Of a stretch of DNA of 64,000 bases, positions 63,979 to 64,000 are shown piece after piece. The translations under genes and the position numbers were made by a program. Every line of letters begins with the position of its first letter. Position 1 is the stretch's first letter. The notes below the pieces were generated by a model. The model did no database searches, had not been told where the DNA came from, and was given only the letters and a program-made list of their open reading frames with translations. The DNA comes from Streptomyces sp. sk2.1 (lineage in GTDB: Bacteria > Actinomycetota > Actinomycetes > Streptomycetales > Streptomycetaceae): the NCBI RefSeq assembly GCF_008120935.1, contig NZ_RDBO01000077.1, positions 107,127-171,126 on the forward strand, written 5' to 3'.

Positions 63979-64000
63979 GTGATCATCGGGGTCGGGATCG
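63979..64000 (+). CDS. acpS: holo-[acyl-carrier-protein] synthase (5' end only)
   Basis: Seven codons are visible before the window ends: GTG followed by IIGVGI. AcpS proteins begin with this motif and the enzyme attaches phosphopantetheine to acyl carrier protein. The GTG lies 20 bp after glmS, with GAGGGGA upstream, suggesting an operon. The remainder is outside the window. Confidence 0.7.

Overview
The window is a stretch of chromosome from a Streptomyces-type actinomycete. The evidence is very high G+C with G/C-rich third codon positions, frequent GTG and TTG starts, stem-only terminators, HrdB-like TTGACN/TAnnnT promoters, the order rplKA - rplJL - rpoBC - rpsLG-fusA-tuf - S10/spc/alpha clusters - rplM-rpsI, and actinomycete-specific families (DUF5753/DUF397 pair, L36 with a zinc ribbon, zinc-type S14). 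The species cannot be named from the sequence. The window carries most of the cell's ribosomal-protein genes and all three main RNA polymerase core subunits.

Layout. 1-2.6 kb (minus strand): a decayed TetR tail, adenosine deaminase and an aspartate-type aminotransferase. 2.7-8 kb (plus): tRNA-Trp, secE-nusG, rplK-rplA, a lone lipoprotein, then rplJ-rplL behind a long leader. 8.4-16.2 kb: rpoB-rpoC with their own promoter and a 20-bp terminator. 16.3-17.5 kb: an unassigned membrane protein plus a small nucleotidyltransferase-like protein. 17.6-22.2 kb: the str operon rpsL-rpsG-fusA-tuf. 22.3-33.4 kb is an accessory interval between the str and S10 operons. It holds a MerR/sliding-clamp fusion regulator, two pseudogene remnants, a secreted S1 protease, a Tat-exported PIG-L deacetylase with a lectin-like C-terminus, an XRE-DUF397 pair, and a three-gene minus-strand cassette that looks like an RNA-repair system (RNA ligase-kinase; MJ1316-EEP-poly(A)-polymerase-like protein; GNAT). 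33.6-43.7 kb: S10 and spc clusters from rpsJ to rplO. 43.9-47.5 kb: secY-adk, map, infA-rpmJ. 47.7-51.4 kb: rpsM-rpsK-rpoA-rplQ-truA. 51.4-54.2 kb (minus): two envelope-associated proteins of unknown role. 54.3-55.9 kb: an ABC-F ATPase. 56-57.2 kb: rplM-rpsI. 57.4-64 kb: glmM, then minus-strand DUF389, coaA and a small membrane protein, then glmS and the first codons of acpS.

How it works together. Most of the window builds the gene-expression machinery. Its control points are visible as promoters and leaders at rplJ, rpoB, rpsL, rpsJ and rplM, and as hairpins between sub-clusters. The leaders of rpsL and rpsJ share a near-identical 25-nt hairpin block followed by matching short boxes, suggesting one common regulator for the str and S10 operons. 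secY, secE and map couple membrane targeting and N-terminal processing to ribosome synthesis; glmM and glmS feed UDP-GlcNAc to the wall; coaA and acpS serve CoA and acyl-carrier activation.

The most interesting non-housekeeping content is the RNA-repair cassette divergent from the S10 operon, the MerR-clamp fusion with an elongated MerR-type promoter, and several short-period tandem repeats at gene boundaries. No CRISPR array, insertion sequence, rRNA gene or replication origin was seen.
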